Shown here: positions 1 through 10,945 of the stretch, piece after piece
Numbering within the stretch: position 1 is the stretch's first letter
Layout of the letters: each line of letters begins with the position of its first letter
Source: Castanea sativa
Lineage: Eukaryota > Streptophyta > Magnoliopsida > Fagales > Fagaceae
Reading direction: 5' to 3'
Assembly: GCF_040712315.1 (NCBI RefSeq)
Contig: NC_134013.1
Span: 83,706,001-83,770,000, forward strand
Length of the DNA: 64,000 nt
Program-made: the position numbers and the translations under genes
Notes under the pieces: model-generated
The model's database searches: none
What the model was told of the DNA's origin: nothing
The model's input: only the letters and a program-made list of their open reading frames with translations

Positions 1-161
1 ACCAAGTGGGGTTTTTAGGTCTAGGTCTATTATTCTAACAACACCCTTTTTTCTCACTAACATTTTCTGTACTCACTCTTCCTATATGTACTTGTAATTT
101 AGCTTTTCTTTTCTTTGCTCTATTTTCTAATAGTGTTTTCTGTTTTTGATGGGTTTTTAGA

Positions 162-2052
162 CAAGTACTCTGCTATCCCGAACTTTAGCCTTGTCAACGA
201 ACTAGATTTGACCAAAATACTCAAGGCTGAGATCTTTGTCCATAGGGATGGGCAATTAAGATCAACCCATCCCATCCTCGGCTACGATTCTATATCATCC
301 AACTTTCTAGCACCCAAGTACGTGATCAAAGCGAAAGATCGGCGCTTGCACCTAATAAACATCGCTTTACTGGGTTTTCTTAACCCAGGCCGTACTCCAG
401 AAGGTGTACAACAAGTAGAGCTACCCTTCTAGTTCACAGCCATGGAAGAAGTAACTCCATCCCAACCAGTAATCAATGAAGAAGAAGAAGAAGTGGTCGA
501 AGTCTCAAACTCCGAGGATGACTTCAAGGTCTTTAACCAGCCCCAGTCCCTAAAAATCCTAGTTGGTGATTTTGGCCAACTTCCCTCGGCCCAAGTAAGC
601 CATACCTAGGAAGCTTCCACTATTCCTGATGCCATGGTGCTACAGTGCAAGACAAGATCAAGCCTTCTTGACCTATTGGAGTCCTACGTTAGAGGCAATG
701 TGCCAAAAAAGGCAATCCATACCAAGCCTCCCACTCCTCCATCTATTCAAGCTCTCCAACTCGATCTTGCTGACAAGAAGAGGAAGAGGGATCAGAAATG
801 CAAGGAGGTGGTGGAAGAAGGAAAAGGCCATTTCTCTAAGGAAGCCGAGCCCCAAAAGGGGGTCAAAGCGGCTAAAATTACTCATACAAGGTCCTCAAGT
901 GAAGGATCCAAGATGGAGAGGGGGCATGACCGCCAAGTCATGGTGCCAGCCTGGAACCCCCCCTTTGTGTTGGACGGAGCTCCCCTTCCAACAAATACTT
1001 CTATAAGGGATTTCCAGCACGGGAAGGCCGAGTATGTGGTCAATGGCATTGAGCAGACCCTTTTGCTGCCTGCTGACATAGCCGACCTCAGTTCCATAAA
1101 GAAACACTTCGTGTTTCTTAGTCTGAAAAGGGACCTTACGCTGTTAAGTCTTTTAATTGGTTTTCTTTTACTTAAGATTATAGTTGCCTTCTCTAATTAC
1201 TATTTTTTTTAAAGGCTGTTCAAGCTGCGCTCAAGGCCGAGGAGCTGGTGAACAGCTTACACAAGCAAATGAAGGAGGAGGAAGGGAGGTGCATTGCTGC
1301 CGTGGACGCCGTTAACATGGCCGAGAAAAGGATCCACAAGTTAAATACCAAGCTAAATGACACTGATAGAGACAAAGAGAGCGCCGAGACTGCCTTGCAA
1401 GGAGCTGAGAAGCAGGCGGAGAGTCAGCGTAAACTATTTCGCCGGACCAAAGACTAGCTAGCTACTGCTAAGGAGCAAATTATAGCCCTGAAGAAAAAAC
1501 TGGAGGAGGCTGAAAAGGTTGCAGAAAAAGCTGAATAGGATGACTATGAAGTAGGGGTGGCAGAGACTGAGGAGACTCTCAGGGCTGAGGTCTCGGGGGT
1601 GTGTAGGATTTATTGCCTTCAAGTGTTGAATGAGGCCTTCAACCAGGCTGGGGTTGAGGCCTCCTTTGCCTTTAGGAGAGGAGAGAATGTCTATTACCAC
1701 CGGCCATCTGTGCATCAAACTCCTCGGGCTCCCAGACTGACACCGCCTTCAAAGAGACAGATGCTAGCAAGGATAGCCCTAACAAGGCCCTCTCCTCTTC
1801 CAATAGTCTTCCTAAAGAGGCAGGACAACTTAAGGTCGCTGAAAAGGAGAAAGACACAACTAAGGGAGTGGTCCCTGATGCCACTAAGCCTCCAACTGCG
1901 CTTAAGGACTCCTCTAAGAGCCTAGAGATTGTCCTAGCTACCCTCCCTATGCCTGCCAAGGAGGACCCATGGGTAAAGGTCCAGCCTCCACAGCTGTTGA
2001 AACCTCTAAATCCAAAGCCACAGGAAAAGACAACCCTCCTTTGAAGATTAAG
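162..2052 (+). pseudogene. Antisense accessory ORF of the Tat element (coiled-coil protein), decayed
   Basis: The gene lies between integrase and the missing 3' LTR and is read opposite to gag-pol. An acceptor-like TTTTTAG precedes base 162. The frame continues through 432 and 607 despite TAG stops at both places. Conserved blocks include DKYSAIPNFSLV near the start, an acidic run of Glu codons at about 479-495, and the segment from 634 ending KRDL at about 1137. After a short intron the second exon (from 1215) has an alpha-helical, Lys/Glu-rich coiled coil with heptad-like spacing (1215-1540), interrupted by TAG at 1455 and 1537. A frameshift near 1700 precedes a Lys/Pro/Ser-rich tail. Accessory antisense genes are known in Tat elements such as Grande; their function is unsettled. 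It is clearly non-functional in this copy. Confidence 0.65.
1144..1214 (+). other. Probable intron in the accessory ORF, decayed donor
   Basis: Coding similarity stops after the codon CTG at 1141-1143 and resumes with GCT at 1215. The segment between is T-rich and ends in a pyrimidine tract plus AAAG, a good acceptor. The donor reads TTAAGT directly after CTG, one base away from the usual GTAAGT, so it looks mutated. The coiled-coil frame after 1215 fits only if these 71 bases are removed. A cDNA alignment from an intact family member would settle it. Confidence 0.45.
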
Positions 2053-2081
2053 TAGTATTTAGATACATTTTGTAGGTTTCT

Positions 2082-2116
<35 letters not shown>

Positions 2117-2519
2117 TAATTGTACTTACTTCGTATTCTTCCAGACTTTAAGTAATGACAAGCTCTAATTTCTTTCATGTTTCATTATACTTATGCAAAG
2201 TTAGATGTAACTTCTATTCTGTCCTACTCTTAATTGACCTAAGTATAAGATGTAATTCCTTTCAATTCATGATATACCTCCATTCTGGATCCTGATAATT
2301 ACTTACATAGGTGATAACATAATTACCATATTCTATGCAATCATCAACATAATAAGCTAAGTCTTTCAAACTTACAACCTTTAAGGAAGTGTACTCTTAA
2401 CTCCAGATACATACCTTATACATCTGAAACAAGTAGCCCACTTGACTACATGTGCCTTAGGCTTTCTTCCTTAATCAGTGGTAAAATACCCACTCAGTAG
2501 TAGATCTAGACAGTAATAA
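2053..2519. other. Non-coding 3' region of the Tat element, with poly-T tract
   Basis: No coding potential is visible. It holds a long T homopolymer (about 2083-2115) just after the accessory ORF and then AT-rich sequence leading into the 81-bp array. It is probably the untranslated tail of the accessory gene plus a spacer. Confidence 0.6.
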
Positions 2520-3005
2520 GTGTTAATTTACCCATAGTATATGGTTCGTGGAACCAAACATGACTAAGGTTCTATTTAACACCTAAACAAATAATAAGGA
2601 ATATTAATTTACCCAAGGTATGTGGTCCGAGGAGCTAGGCATGACCAAAGTTCTGTTTAATATTCAAGCAAGTAATAATGAATATTAATTTACCAAAGAT
2701 ATGTGGTTCGAGGAGCCAAGCATGACCAAGATTCTATTGAATATTCAAGCAAGTAAAAATGAATATTAATTTACCCAAGGTATGTGGTCCGAGGAGTCAG
2801 GCATGACTAAGGTTTTGTTTAATATTCAAGCAAGTAATAAGGAATATTAATTTACCCAAGGTATGTGGTCCGAGGAGCCAACTATGACCAATGTTCTATT
2901 TAATATTCAAGCAAGAAATAAGAAATATTAATTTACCTAAGATATGTGGTTCGGGGAGCTAGACATGACTAAGGTTTTGTTTAATATTCAAACAAGTAGT
3001 AAAAA
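2520..3005. repeat. 81-bp tandem array, six copies
   Basis: Units begin at 2520, 2601, 2682, 2763, 2844 and 2925, an exact spacing of 81 bp with no length drift. Each contains ATTAATTTACC, then TATGTGGT, CGAGGAGC, CATGACCAA and AATATTCAAGCAAG, with scattered substitutions. The array sits between integrase and the accessory ORF. The 3' region of Tat/Ogre elements is known to be hypervariable and a source of new satellite repeats. The GGTCCGAGGAG core also resembles the CTCGGAC motifs in the LTRs of this family. Confidence 0.95.
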
Positions 3006-3049
3006 TAATACATAAGTTAAAAATAAAAACACGGCAGAGTTGCCTTTCA

Positions 3050-4304
3050 TTAATAATAGTACATTCGCAGGTTATTTACATTCCAAAGACGTGGTATGAC
3101 ATTTTCATCTAAATATTCTAGGAAATATGCACCTATACCAGCTACCGAGGTGATATGGTATAGACCTTCCCAATTGGGCTCTAACTTTCTCCATGCTGTG
3201 TTTTTTGCAGTACACATAACCTTTTTTAGTACTAAGTCTCCAGGTGGTAATGGTATTGATCTCACACTTGAGTCATACCCCTGTTTGAGCTTCTGTTGAT
3301 AATATGCTAACTGAACCATGACATTTTCTCTCCGCTCTTCAATCAAATTTAAGCTTTTATCTAATAGGTTGTCATTACTATTTGGAGTGAACAAGCTTGT
3401 CCTCAACGTTAGGAATCCAGTTTCTAGAGGAATCACAGCCCCAGCCCCAACCCCATAAGTCATTTAAAAGAGTGTTTCCCCTATTGACCTACGAGGAGTA
3501 GTCTGATATGTCCAGAGGATATGTGACAGCTCTTCCACCCATTTACCCTTCACATGATCCAACCTCTTCTTAAGCCCATTCACTATGATCTTATTAATAG
3601 TCTCGTTCTGTCCATTCCCCTAGAGGTAAACCGGAGTTGAATACCTATTCTTAATACCCAATTTACAACAATACTTCCTGAAAGCTTTGCTATCAAACTG
3701 AAACTCATTATCCAAGAAGAGGGTGTGAGGAATCCCAAATCGAGTGACAATATTTTTCCATACAAACCTCTTGGCATCTATATTCCTAATATTTGCTAGT
3801 GGCTCAGCTTTAACCCATTTGGTGAAGTAGTTGGTGCCGACCAAAAGTCATCTCCTATTTCCCTCTGCCTTAGGGAAGGACCCTACAATATCCAAGCCTT
3901 ATTAAGCAAAAAGTCAGAGACTAGACAGAGGATGGAGGACACCCTCTAGCTGATGAATGTTTGGAGCAAATCTTTGACATTGGTCACACTTCTTCACATA
4001 TTCCCGTGCTTCCTTTTGTATACTTGGCCATAAATACCCTTGAGTGAGGGCCTTGTGAGAATGATCTACCTCCCGTATGACTTCCACAAATCCTTTCATG
4101 TAACTCTTCTAGGAGCGGCTCTACTACCTCAGGATGGACGTATAGCAAATATGGCCCAGAAAAAGAGCGCTTGTATAATTTTTGATCATTGGACAACAAA
4201 AAATGAGGAGCTTTTCTTTGCACTTTATCAGCCTCCCCCTTTTCCTCGAGCAAGATGTCATTCTTAAGGAACATAACTATGAGATCCATCCAACTAGGTC
4301 CCAC
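3050..4304 (-). pseudogene. Integrase region of the Tat pol
   Basis: Read right to left: an N-terminal HHCC-type zinc-binding region with LHERICGSHTGG and CDQCQRFAP (about 4110 and 3990), then the core with YFTKWVKAEPL, LDNEFQF and YSTPVYLQGN (about 3820-3610), and a C-terminal part to 3050 with PGDLVLKKV. The first segment is in one frame and the rest in another, so a frameshift lies near 4000-4100, and stops lie near 3845 and 3465. The protein would join new element cDNA into chromosomal DNA; this copy is dead. The domain order places it last in pol, as in other gypsy elements. Confidence 0.85.
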
Positions 4305-4376
4305 TTTATTTTGATGAATCTGGGCTTTCTCCCTTTCTGTCTCGGTAGGCAGATATAAATCTTCAACTAGGATAAC

Positions 4377-4765
4377 CTAAGGTAAACTTTGCACCGAGGA
4401 GGCCGCGAGAGTGACAAGAGAGTTAGCATGCATATTTTTGCTTCTAGGGATTTGCCGTAAGGTGAAAGACTCGAACCCTGATTGCAAGTGCCTAACTTGA
4501 TTCAAATATTCTTGCATTCTCAAATCTCTGGCTACCAATTCTCCCTTTACCTGGCCTACAACCAACCTTGAATCTGAAAATACCTCTACTGTTCTTCCTC
4601 CCATTTTCTGAACCATAGCCATTCTTACCAAAAAAACCTCATTGTTAATGGCCGAGAAGCCTAACCTTAAGGATTTCTCAATAATAGTCTTTTCAGGAGA
4701 TACCATAACTAGTCCCACTCCAGATCCTTTCTAATTAGCTGTATCATCAACGTATACCCTCCAAG
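4377..4765 (-). pseudogene. Second RNase H (archaeal-type aRNH) of the Tat pol
   Basis: The domain follows the normal gypsy RNase H and is separate from it. The YVDDTAN motif near 4745 supplies the first acidic residue, followed by a stop. NNEVF near 4650 supplies the Glu and VFSDSRLVVGQV near 4575 the Asp. The last motif reads MHANSLVTLA where the family normally has HADSLATLA, so the fourth acidic residue is Asn. A captured second RNase H after the native one is a known hallmark of plant Tat elements. It is degenerate: an in-frame TAG follows the first motif and the fourth catalytic residue is lost. Confidence 0.75.
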
Positions 4766-4937
4766 ATAGAGGTCCTTTTAAGCAAACTATCCCAACTGAT
4801 TTTCCATCCATGTTCTATTTTTTTCTATCCTCTTCCAGTGGAGACTTAGTAAACTCAGCCACCAAATCTACAAGGACCTGGCCCTTAATAGAGGTACGAG
4901 GCATATACTTAATATCAAAAGCCCCTAGGATCTTTCC

Positions 4938-6329
4938 TCATTTTGCAATTCTCCCGGTGTAATCAGCTTTCCGCAATAGTGATTGAAGAGGAAGTTGGGT
5001 TAAAATCACAACTGTGTAAGCTTGGAAGTAATGAGAAAGCTTCCATGTAGCATGCACCACTGCCAAGATGGCCTTCTCTAGTGGTAGATAACGAACTTCT
5101 GCTTCATGCAACGATTTGCTCACATAATAAACTAGTCTCTACGCTCCATTATCAACTCGAATTAGTATTAAGCTTATCGCATGAAAGGCTACAACAATGT
5201 AAGCAAATAGAACCTCCTCCTCCTCGGGTCTAGACATAATGGGTGGTCGAGAAAGGTATTCCTTCAACTGCGGGAAGACCAATGCACATTCTTCAGTCCA
5301 CTCAAATCCATTCCACTTATGCAACAATTGGAAGAAGGGCCTATATCTGTCTGCTGACCGAGAGATGAATCAATTCAAAGCAGCAGTCATGTTGGTTAAC
5401 TTCTGAACTTCCATGGGATTTTGAGGAGGCCGTAGATTGTTAATTGCCTTAATTTGATTAGGGTTGACTTCAATTCCATGATGAGTAACGATGTAACCCA
5501 GAAACTTACCTGAGCTAATGCCAAAAGAATACTTGGAAACATTAAGGTGTAGTTTGTGCATCCTTAGTATTTCAAAAATATTGCCAAGGTCATCCACGTG
5601 CTCGGACCCCACTTTACTTTTCATCACTATATCATCTATATAAACCTCAATATTTTTGCCTAGTTGATGTTCAAACATCCTGGTTATGATCCTCTGATAA
5701 GTAAACCCTGCATTCTTTAACCCAAAGGGCATTACCTTGTAGTGGTAATTTCCAATAGGCGTAACAAAAGCTGTCTTCTCCAAAGCAAATGGTATTTGAT
5801 GATACCCTTGAAAGGCATTTAAAAAGTTCATCCGAGGATAGCCTATAGTTGCATCCACTAATTGATTTATTCGAGGCACGGGGAAGGGGTCTTTTAGGCA
5901 AGCTTTGTTTAAATCAATGAAGTCTACATATACTCGCCACTTCCCACTCTTCTTCTTTACCACCATTGTATTAGCCAACCACTTGGGGTAAAACACCTCT
6001 TTTATTGCCCCTGTCTGCTTAAGCTTGATCACCTTCTCCTTGACAGCATCAGAATGTTCTTTAGAAGAGCGTCGATGTGGTTGCTTCTTAGAAGCAATAG
6101 ATGGGCTAACATTTAAGTGGTGGCAAATAAAATTTAGATCCACCCCGGGAGCCTCATAAGCACTCCATGCAAACATATCGACATTTCTCCTAAGAAATGC
6201 AATCAATTCTTCCTTCTCTCGAGGAGGCAATTGAACTCCAACCTGGAAAAATTTATCCTCATCATCACCAATAATAACTTTTTCTAACTCCTCACACTTT
6301 GCCCCTTCTATCACATCGTACGTAGACAA
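4938..6329 (-). pseudogene. Reverse transcriptase and first RNase H of the Tat pol
   Basis: The longest open segment (5370-6329, 319 codons) covers most of the RT. It has WRVYVDFIDLNKAC, then FQGYHQIPF, the PFGLKNAGFTYQR motif and the catalytic VYIDDIVMKS. RT continues through a stop near 5370 into the thumb and the RNase H (5139-5327, 4938-5123), with FEWTEEC, LVYYVSKSLHEAE and YLPLEKAILAV. All segments share one frame, so here the decay is by point stops rather than frameshifts. It is flanked upstream by protease and downstream by aRNH. Confidence 0.9.
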
Positions 6330-6430
6330 ACTGGCATCCTTAATTGCTATAAACCCTGCTCAGTAGAGGCTGAGGACTCACCTCCAGTTTGATACCTAAC
6401 TGCAGCCACTAAGCACTGCCTAGCCATAGA

Positions 6431-6934
6431 CTAACTCCCAACCAGCTTCTCAACTTGGTTCTTGGATGGATACTTCACCTTTAAGTGTAGGGTGGAAGAA
6501 ATGGCCTCCATGGCATGACGCCAAGGTCTTGCCACAATGGTAATGTAGGGGGAGTAGACATCTACCACAATAAAGTCCACCTCCACAACTTCTAACCCTG
6601 CCTGTACGGGTAGTTTAATCTGGCCCTTTGGGATAACAGTTTTCCCATCAAAACCCGCCAAAGGTGAATTATAATAGGCCAAGTCCCCAGGTTTCAGTTT
6701 TAGCCCCTTATATAAATCAGGGTACATGATCCCTGCACCGCTACCCTAATCTACCAACACCCTCTTCACATCATGTTCTCCTATCTTGAGGGTGACCACT
6801 AAGGCATCATCATGTGGCTGCGAGGTTCCAACTATTTCTTCATCAGAAAAACTCAATTTTGGTTGAACCTCCATTCTACCCCTCTTCGGCCTAGGGGATG
6901 AGTCCTCTACGAGTGGCCAAGCTATAGACATCAC
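6431..6934 (-). pseudogene. Aspartic protease region of the Tat gag-pol
   Basis: The segment carries the motif VLVD-stop-GSGAG around 6745-6760, where the family normally has VLVDQGSGA; a Gln codon has become TAG inside the active-site motif. It is followed by MYPDLYKGL and by FDGKTVIPKG and VVEVDFIVVD, typical of the retropepsin fold of this lineage. It lies between gag and RT and is in a different frame from both, so frameshifts separate them in this copy. Confidence 0.7.
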
Positions 6935-7039
6935 CCTGGATGGATGAGAACCAGTTCTTCCTGGAGTAGTAAGAATAACACTAATTGTGCCAAAAGGTGG
7001 TCTGGAAGAAGCATTCCACTAAGCCCCTGACCTAGCTTG

Positions 7040-8361
7040 ATTGCCCCATCTGTTGGGTTGATACAGTAACTGCTTTAACTTCCTAATCTTAACTAGTTGC
7101 TTTAGATGACTGCACAAAATCTTGTAATCTTCTGCAGTGTGTCCTTGCTACTGGTGGTATTGGCAATGAAGGCTTTGGTTGTGCTTTGCGGGGTCTCCTC
7201 CTATCTTATTTGGCATTTAAAGTATGGCTTATTTTTAATTTTTTCCAAAACTTGATTTATTGGCTTTCGGAACACGGTGTTAACCATGTGAGCAGCAATA
7301 GATCTGGTATGCCCCGCAAAATCTCTTCGAGGTCGGCTGTTATTGTACCTCTCCTGCCTGAAATCTCTTCCGTCCTGAGGGACTACTTTAGCTTTCCTAT
7401 TTCTTTGTTGTTGGTCCTCCTCGACCATTTATACTCATTAATACAATCCATGAGCTGATGCACACTCCTAACAGGCTTTCTTGTTAAAGACTTTCTCAAA
7501 TCATGCTCGGTGGGTAAGCCGACCTTGAAAGTCCTTATAGCCACATCATCAAAATTCTCATCTATCTCACTAAATATCTCCCATTATCTGCCAGAATACG
7601 TTTTCAAAGTTTTCCTCTCTCGCATAGTCATAGACAATAGGGAGTTCAAGGGCTAAAGAACCCTATTGCAAGTAACAAAACGAGCCCTGAACGCCCTAGT
7701 AAGCTCCTTAAAGGAGTTTATAAAACCTTCTTTCAGACCGTTGAACCACCTCATCGCCATAGGCCCCAAACTATATGGGAATACCTTGCACATCGAGATC
7801 TCATTCTTTGAGTGAATAGCCATTCTCTGGTTGAAGTGGTTAACATGCTTTTGCGGGGTCTGTTTTGCCATTATACATGGTGAATGTTGGCTGAGTAAAC
7901 CACCAAGGAAGTTTTCCTCCTTCAATCCTACGTGTAAAATGTGACTTAGAAATATGATTTAGAGCCCTACTCATAGTATCGTCGCCCAAACCTTTGCGAG
8001 ACAGACTCTTCCTTCTCCGCCTATAATAATGATCCTTATCGCATGAAAAAGATTCCCTGGGAGGAGTCCTTGACTTGGGCCGGTAGCTATTATCCCTATC
8101 ATCATCAGAAGAAGAGTTAGAACTTGAAGGAGTTCCTCTACCTCACTCGTAGCATAACCTCCTTCGCAAACAGTCAATCTCCAGTTGCATGCTTCTAGTA
8201 TTCTCTTCATGAGAGATGTGACTCCCACTTCGAGATTGGCTCCTACTAGTACGTGTGGTATGCACACTAATCTCCCGGTCCCTCATTCATTCAAGATTGA
8301 GAAACTGATCTTGACATTGGGAACCAACAAACTCTCCTCGATTTGGCCCTGAACCTACCAT
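7040..8361 (-). pseudogene. gag of the Tat element
   Basis: The probable start is ATG at 8361 (MVGSGPNRGEF), 32 nt downstream of the PBS. The capsid core lies at 7653-7925 with HFNQRMAIHSK, CKVFPYSLGPMAMRWF and FKELTRAF. A further segment at 7201-7428 has RRDFAGH and QVLEKIKNKPYF, followed by a HCQYH-type zinc-finger remnant near 7150. At least three frames are needed to read it all, with several stops. It encodes the particle protein in intact members. Confidence 0.8.
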
Positions 8362-8392
8362 AGTAGAATGTTGGTCTCACTCAAGCTTAAGT

Positions 8393-8410
8393 TTCCCACA
8401 GATGGCACCA
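8393..8410 (-). other. Primer binding site of the Tat element
   Basis: On the minus strand it reads TGGTGCCATCTGTGGGAA, 2 nt after the LTR end. The position and the TGGYGCC start are typical of plant gypsy primer sites. I cannot name the priming tRNA with certainty. Confidence 0.75.
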
Positions 8411-8412
8411 AT

Positions 8413-9445
8413 AGTAAGGGCGCAGTTTGGATCCTAAGCCCAAAAGATAAAGGGATTAAGGCCCAAATAGCCCAATATAATGAACTTGTAGAGAGTGGAC
8501 CTGAAACTAGACTTTAATGAGTTGGATAACAATCATAATGGGTTAAAGATGACAAGAAAAACAAAGATAAACAAGTTTTGTGCAAAGTAAATCTTCCTCG
8601 GTAAAGCCGAGGAGAGTAGTTCTTGTATATATCTCTCTTGAATTTGATTACAAGTTCAGTTCTTATTGCTACAATGTTTTTTCTGTATGTTCCCCCCTCT
8701 CCCCATGTAATAGGGTCTTTCTCCCTTATATTGCTCTGGTTTGCTTCATCTTCACCCTCCACGTGCAAGTCAAGTTGCTTGCTTTGACCCTTGTCCCATC
8801 AACACTTTCATGAAGTCTTTGGGGGTAGCTGTAAGGCGGAATATCACTATTCAGATATCACCTCCACATTAATGCGCCCAGAAAGTTAGATACAGAGCAT
8901 TTAATGCGGTGGTAGCAATTTTCTCTTAGATATTTCTTAGCTTTACTTTGTCCTATTCCTTCTTGATGTTTATCCTTACTAGTAGAATTGCCTTGAGCAT
9001 TGCTCTTGATGGCAGGTCAACCCTTCTGACCTCTACTTTGTTATGCCGATGAGGCATTTCTCCTCGGACTACCTTCCCAAACCTTCATAACTAGAATCCT
9101 TCCATAATTCACTGATTTATACTTCTCCGCCAACGTCTATCTATCCTCGAACTACTAAGGGTCCGTTTGGATAGAACTTATTGCTGAAAACTGAAAACTG
9201 AAAACTGAAAACACTGTAGCAAAATAATTTTTAAATGTGTAAGTAGTACTGCGGGACCCATTTTTAATAAAAAATTGTTAAAAACGTACATGAACAGTGC
9301 GCGCTTGTCCCCCCCGCAGCAGAAGAAAAAAAAAAAAAAAAACAAAACGCAGACGCAGCATAATAAGCTGGATCCAAACCAGCACTAAATGTCATCAGAG
9401 AAAGCCTACGGCCCAGTAAACATTCCTGAGCCTTTCATCCCTACA
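8413..9445 (-). repeat. 5' LTR of the Tat element (contains a MITE)
   Basis: The left edge is set by the PBS plus a 2-nt spacer and by alignment with the solo LTR at 38763-39603. The right edge is CCCTACA at 9445, matching CCCCTACA there. Removing the MITE and its duplicated TAA leaves about 803 bp, close to the 841-bp solo LTR. Shared blocks include TTGTAGAGAGTGG and repeated CCTCGG motifs. The expected terminal TG has become AG in plus orientation. Confidence 0.8.
9159..9385. mobile_element. Tourist-like (PIF/Harbinger) MITE inside the LTR
   Basis: The 227-bp element has 14-bp imperfect TIRs, GGGTCCGTTTGGAT at the left and GTGCTGGTTTGGAT (reverse complement) at the right. It is flanked by TAA at 9156-9158 and 9386-9388, the 3-bp target of PIF/Harbinger elements. 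There is no coding capacity. Near the left end the octamer AAAACTGA is repeated. Confidence 0.75.
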
Positions 9446-10575
9446 ATAACATAGAGTTGTCTTAGAAACTTTAAAAGATTCAAATTTCTAATGCTAAACA
9501 AAATCTAGAAAGGTTTGTTTAATTGGTAGGTTTTTTTTATTATGAAAAAAAATTAAGATTCATGTGAATCTAAATTCTGTTTGAATCCATGAGAACTTAG
9601 TTTTTTAAAAAACAATCCTGGCAATATGGTATGTGAGACTTGATAGATAATATTAACTACTTTTAGCCTTTAGGCGCAATTTGTTACAACTCTGATTAAA
9701 GTGTAGGACCTGGAAGATATAGATTTCCATTTTTTTTTGGTGAGACTTTAAAATCCCATCTATTGTTGGAATTGATCATATCTTGAGATTTTCAAAGACC
9801 AACAATATTAGTTGATGGAATACTCCAAATTTTGGTATCACTTGAGAATTAAAAAAATTTTAAACTTAGAATTCTTGTCAACCGAACACAACCTAAATAA
9901 AATGGTTGAGCATTTAAATTTTTTTTTCTTGAATTAAAGTAATCAAATGATTTTTTTCTTCGTTTTTTTAAATTTATCATTTTGAAGTGATTTGAACATT
10001 GAATAGTGATTTAAACAAAAAGTACACATCCTTTTTTTTTTTTTTTTTATGTGAAGAAATATGTAATTCAACTTTTTAATATTTATTTGAATAACTTTTT
10101 TAATTTATTGAATGGCCAAAGTTTGTTATGAAAACCAATCATTATACATGGTGAATGGGGTTATTATCATTATCATAAGAACAATGTACCCTACTTTGAA
10201 AATTAAAAATCAAAAGTCAAAAGGCACTATACTATCATGTGAGACTCTGACCACAGGTGTTTCCTGTATTTTAGAATTTTCCTTTAAAAAAAATGATGAG
10301 AAACACATTGCTAAGATCCGAAGAACGTGGAAAATTTTTTAATTGGTTTTATTATAGCTTAGGATAGCTAATGTCTTCGAAACCATCGAGATCTTCAACG
10401 ACAAAAGTTGACAGCCATTTTAGAAACCAAAAACGTAAAAAGGCAATGGGTGGGACATAAAGTCTGCACATCTCTCTTTAATGTCCACATCTTCCCCATC
10501 ATTTCATACAATATATATCTATTTTTTGCTAAACCATACAATATTTATCTAGTTCAGGATATATGTCCACAGTGA

Positions 10576-10606
<31 letters not shown>

Positions 10607-10783
10607 TCCCATATTTATTTTCCTGCTTTTTATGGACCTAAATTTAATTGTTTTCCAAAGTTTGACATTTTATTTGGTTGGAATACCTTAATATTAAAAT
10701 TTAATTAAACAATAATTAGAAAACTAAATGAGAAAATGTGGGAATTATATGTGGTTCATGAGTTTTAAGTGAGAAATTAATTA
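9446..10783. other. AT-rich intergenic stretch, nothing recognised
   Basis: It has homopolymer A and T runs and a (TA)n tract near 10577-10599. Short open frames such as 10112-10342 show no known domain and are probably chance. No terminal repeats or genes were found. Confidence 0.6.
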
Positions 10784-10945
10784 AGTACCGTTTGGATTGC
10801 ACATCTCTCACGTCCACTTTTTTTTGTTTTTTTAGCTCAGCACAAATAGACAAATGAACAGTAACCCGTGTATAAACAGTAACTTATTATTATTATTTTT
10901 ATTATTTTCAGTTTTCAGCGAAATAAACAGTATCCAAACGTACTC
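10784..10945. mobile_element. Second Tourist-like MITE
   Basis: The 162-bp element has ends AGTACCGTTTGGAT and GAGTACGTTTGGAT (right end as reverse complement) and TTA duplicated at 10781-10783 and 10946-10948. It shares the GTTTGGAT terminus with the MITE at 9159 but little internal sequence. The centre is TTATTA-rich. Confidence 0.65.

Larger units (their letters stand above)
1..9445 (-). mobile_element. Tat-lineage Ty3/gypsy retrotransposon, decayed, 3' LTR outside window
   Basis: The element runs right to left. Its 5' LTR is 8413-9445 and its PBS 8393-8410. Then come gag (from 8361), aspartic protease, RT, RNase H, a second RNase H and integrase (ending about 3050), an 81-bp tandem array and an antisense accessory ORF on the plus strand. 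The dual RNase H, the long 3' region and the antisense ORF are known marks of the Tat lineage (Ogre/Grande/Retand relatives). Every reading frame carries stops or frameshifts, so this copy cannot be autonomous. The 3' LTR should lie just left of base 1. The gag and accessory protein resemble a family I recall as common in oak genomes; that is recall, not a search result. Confidence 0.85.

Noticed and set aside
2520..3005. CRISPR-like array
   Set aside because: The units are contiguous 81-bp repeats without distinct spacers, in a plant retroelement.
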